Origin: Streptomyces sp. DH12
GTDB lineage: Bacteria > Actinomycetota > Actinomycetes > Streptomycetales > Streptomycetaceae
Assembly: GCF_020873895.1 (NCBI RefSeq)
Contig: NZ_JAHWGT010000004.1
Span: forward strand, 215,673-279,672
DNA: 64,000 bases
Direction: 5' to 3'
Positions 62,450 to 64,000 of this stretch are shown here, in pieces. A program made the translations under genes and the position numbers. Each line of letters starts with the position of its first letter. Positions within the stretch are counted from its first letter, which is position 1. Below the pieces are notes generated by a model. The model ran no database searches. It worked only from the letters and a program-made list of their open reading frames with translations, and had not been told where the DNA came from.

Positions 62450-63803
62450 GGGGCGAGCGTACGCGACGGCGGTGCTCGTGCATCGCAGCCGCGTACACGT
62501 CGGCGGTGGCCGACGCGGCCCGGTCCCAGCCGAAGGACCGCGCGTGGTGGGCGGCCGCCTCACCGAGGCGGCCGGTGAGCTCCGGGTCGGCCGCGAACCG
62601 GCCCAGTACGCGCGCGTAGTCGCCCGGGTCGTGGCCCTCCACCAGGAAACCCGTCTCGCCGTTCCGGACGGCCACCGGCAGGCCCCCCACAGCGGCGGCC
62701 ACGACCGGGGTGCCGGTCGCCTGCGCCTCGATGGCGACGAGCCCGAACGACTCGCTGTGCGAGGGCATGACCAGGACGCTCGCCGCGCGGAACCAGTCCG
62801 CGAGCCCGGCCTGGGCGACCGGCGGGTGGAAGCGGACGACGTCGGCGATGCCGAGGCGGGCGGCCAGCTTCTGCAGACCCTCGGGCTTGCTGAGGCCGCT
62901 GCCGCTGGGCCCGCCGACGACCGGGACGACCATCCGCGCGCGGAGCGACGGCTCCGCCGCCAGGAGCCGGGCGACCGCGTGGAGCAGCACGTCGGGGGCC
63001 TTCAGGGGCTGTATGCGGCCCGCGAAGAGCGGTACGAACGCGTCGGCGGGCAGGCCCAGGCGGGCCCGGGCCGCGGCCCGGCCGTCGGCGGGGCGGAACC
63101 GGTCGAGGTTGACGCCCGGGTGGACGACGGCGACCCGTTCCGGATCGGCGTCGTAGTGGTGGACCAGTTCGTCGGCCTCGCCGGCCGTGTTGGCGATCAG
63201 CCGGTCGGAGGCCCGGACGATCTGCGTCTCGCCGATCACGCGGGCCGCGGGCTCGGGGGTGTCACCCTCGGCGAGCGAGGCGTTCTTGACCTTGGCCATC
63301 GTGTGCATCGCGTGCACGAGGGGCGTGCGCCACCGTTCGGCGGCCAGCCAGCCGACGTGGCCGCTGAGCCAGTAGTGGGAGTGGACCAGGTCGTAGTGGC
63401 CGGGCCGGTTGCCCGCCCAGGCACGCATGACGCCGTGGGCGAAGGCGCACAGCTGGGCCGGGAGGTCCTCCTTGTTGAGGCCCTCGTAGGGGCCGGCGTC
63501 GACGTGCCGTACGAGGACGCCGGGCGCGAGCTCCACGGAAGGCGGCAGTCCGCCGGCCGTGGCGCGGGTGAAGACCTCCACCTCGACGTCGATCGCGGCG
63601 AGACGTTTCGCCAGTTCGACGATGTACACGTTCATGCCGCCGGCGTCGCCCGTGCCCGGCTGATGGAGCGGGGAGGTGTGCACGCTCAGCATGGCGACCC
63701 GCCGTGGGACGCGGTGCCCGCGCGTGCCGCGGTGGCGGCCCGGCAGGCGGAGCCGGGACGGCGGTACCAGGGTGCCGGCGAGCCGGGACACGTACTGGCT
63801 CAC
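62442..63803 (-). CDS. mshA: D-inositol-3-phosphate glycosyltransferase (mycothiol synthesis)
   Basis: A 453-residue GT4 glycosyltransferase, first enzyme of mycothiol biosynthesis, transferring GlcNAc from UDP-GlcNAc to inositol-3-phosphate. [18 protein letters not shown] is the donor-loop N-terminus, [44 protein letters not shown] and the [19 protein letters not shown] (EX7E) motif complete the fold. GTG 63803 has GGAAGGA upstream; the longer ORF upstream of it has no family match. UDP-GlcNAc use connects it with the amino-sugar locus elsewhere in the window. YbjN follows. Confidence 0.94.
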   Translation of the reverse strand: MSQYVSRLAGTLVPPSRLRLPGRHRGTRGHRVPRRVAMLSVHTSPLHQPGTGDAGGMNVYIVELAKRLAAIDVEVEVFTRATAGGLPPSVELAPGVLVRHVDAGPYEGLNKEDLPAQLCAFAHGVMRAWAGNRPGHYDLVHSHYWLSGHVGWLAAERWRTPLVHAMHTMAKVKNASLAEGDTPEPAARVIGETQIVRASDRLIANTAGEADELVHHYDADPERVAVVHPGVNLDRFRPADGRAAARARLGLPADAFVPLFAGRIQPLKAPDVLLHAVARLLAAEPSLRARMVVPVVGGPSGSGLSKPEGLQKLAARLGIADVVRFHPPVAQAGLADWFRAASVLVMPSHSESFGLVAIEAQATGTPVVAAAVGGLPVAVRNGETGFLVEGHDPGDYARVLGRFAADPELTGRLGEAAAHHARSFGWDRAASATADVYAAAMHEHRRRVRSPHG

Positions 63804-64000
63804 GTCGTCGGTCCTTCCGCTCGGGTGTCGCGGCCGGGGCCGGAGCCGGGGCCGGCGGCCCGTGTCTCCGGCCTGGGGGCCGTCCAGCGGGCCGGGAGGG
63901 TGGGCGTGGGGGCATGGCGGAGGGGAGGTTGCCTGCTCCTCTCCGTTGGCGCACAACAGTGGAGGGGGCTCTTTCATTTCCCTCTTTGCCAATTCATTAC
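63804..64000. other. upstream region of mshA
   Basis: The last 197 bases carry the mshA promoter region but no further gene can be supported; the Gly/Pro/Arg-rich in-frame upstream extension of mshA is not convincing protein. Confidence 0.4.

Overview
The window is chromosomal DNA of a Streptomyces or very close relative. Evidence: very high G+C with strong third-position GC bias, mycothiol synthesis (mshA), MsiK, an orphan groEL preceded by CIRCE elements, a DasR-type amino-sugar locus, phoRP-phoU, a BldD-target-like diguanylate cyclase (cdgB), and several genes that start 6-7 bases after a TAnnnT box (leaderless). Gene order resembles, as I recall it, the SCO4200-SCO4296 core region of S. 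coelicolor. No insertion sequence, prophage, integrase, CRISPR array or rRNA gene was seen; one tRNA (Thr, TGT) is present.

Layout. 1-5.5 kb: end of an MFS transporter, RNA cyclic phosphodiesterase, a tiny membrane peptide, an aldo/keto reductase, and a repetitive Gly/Ala-rich cell-surface protein next to a DUF4239 membrane protein. 5.5-13.1 kb (minus strand) is the accessory block: a coupled pair of small Streptomyces-type genes, a secreted trypsin-like protein whose whole catalytic triad is substituted, and a 1356-residue polymorphic toxin (ALF repeats, Ala-rich helices, HINT, RNase A-like C-terminus) with a likely immunity gene. 13.4-18.2 kb: groEL, cold-shock protein, a CysO/MoaD-type sulfur carrier ending in GGC, and threonine synthase under a SAM-I riboswitch. 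18.2-21.6 kb: glucosyl-3-phosphoglycerate synthase, trehalose-6-phosphate synthase and phosphatase. 22-29 kb: amino-sugar catabolism (sugar-binding lipoprotein, SIS protein, NagK, NagA, PfkB kinase, class II aldolase) with DasR-like sites. 30-31.8 kb: cdgB.

32-41.6 kb holds stress functions: flavin reductase, ArfB, TerD, an M1 peptidase, a divergent HbpS-SenS-SenR redox/heme-sensing set, and a quinone oxidoreductase under a SoxR-type promoter. 41.7-46.9 kb: tRNA-Thr, MsiK (probably the ATPase for the orphan sugar-binding protein), a sugar nucleotidyltransferase, an XRE-cupin regulator and a DoxX protein. 47-51.8 kb: rlmB, cysS, ispF, ispD and carD on the minus strand. 52.4-56.6 kb: phosphate control (phoP-phoR divergent from phoU across a PHO box) and a Cys-rich 49-residue protein. 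56.6-64 kb: GGCT-like protein, LysR regulator, secreted protein, gpmA, MFS exporter, YbjN protein and mshA.

The most unusual items are the toxin locus with a hairpin between toxin and immunity gene, the catalytically dead protease fused to lectin and FG-GAP modules, the GA-repeat surface protein, the SAM riboswitch on thrC, the GGC-ending sulfur carrier, a Thr tRNA with two U-U mismatches in its anticodon stem, and tandem minisatellites in several intergenic gaps.
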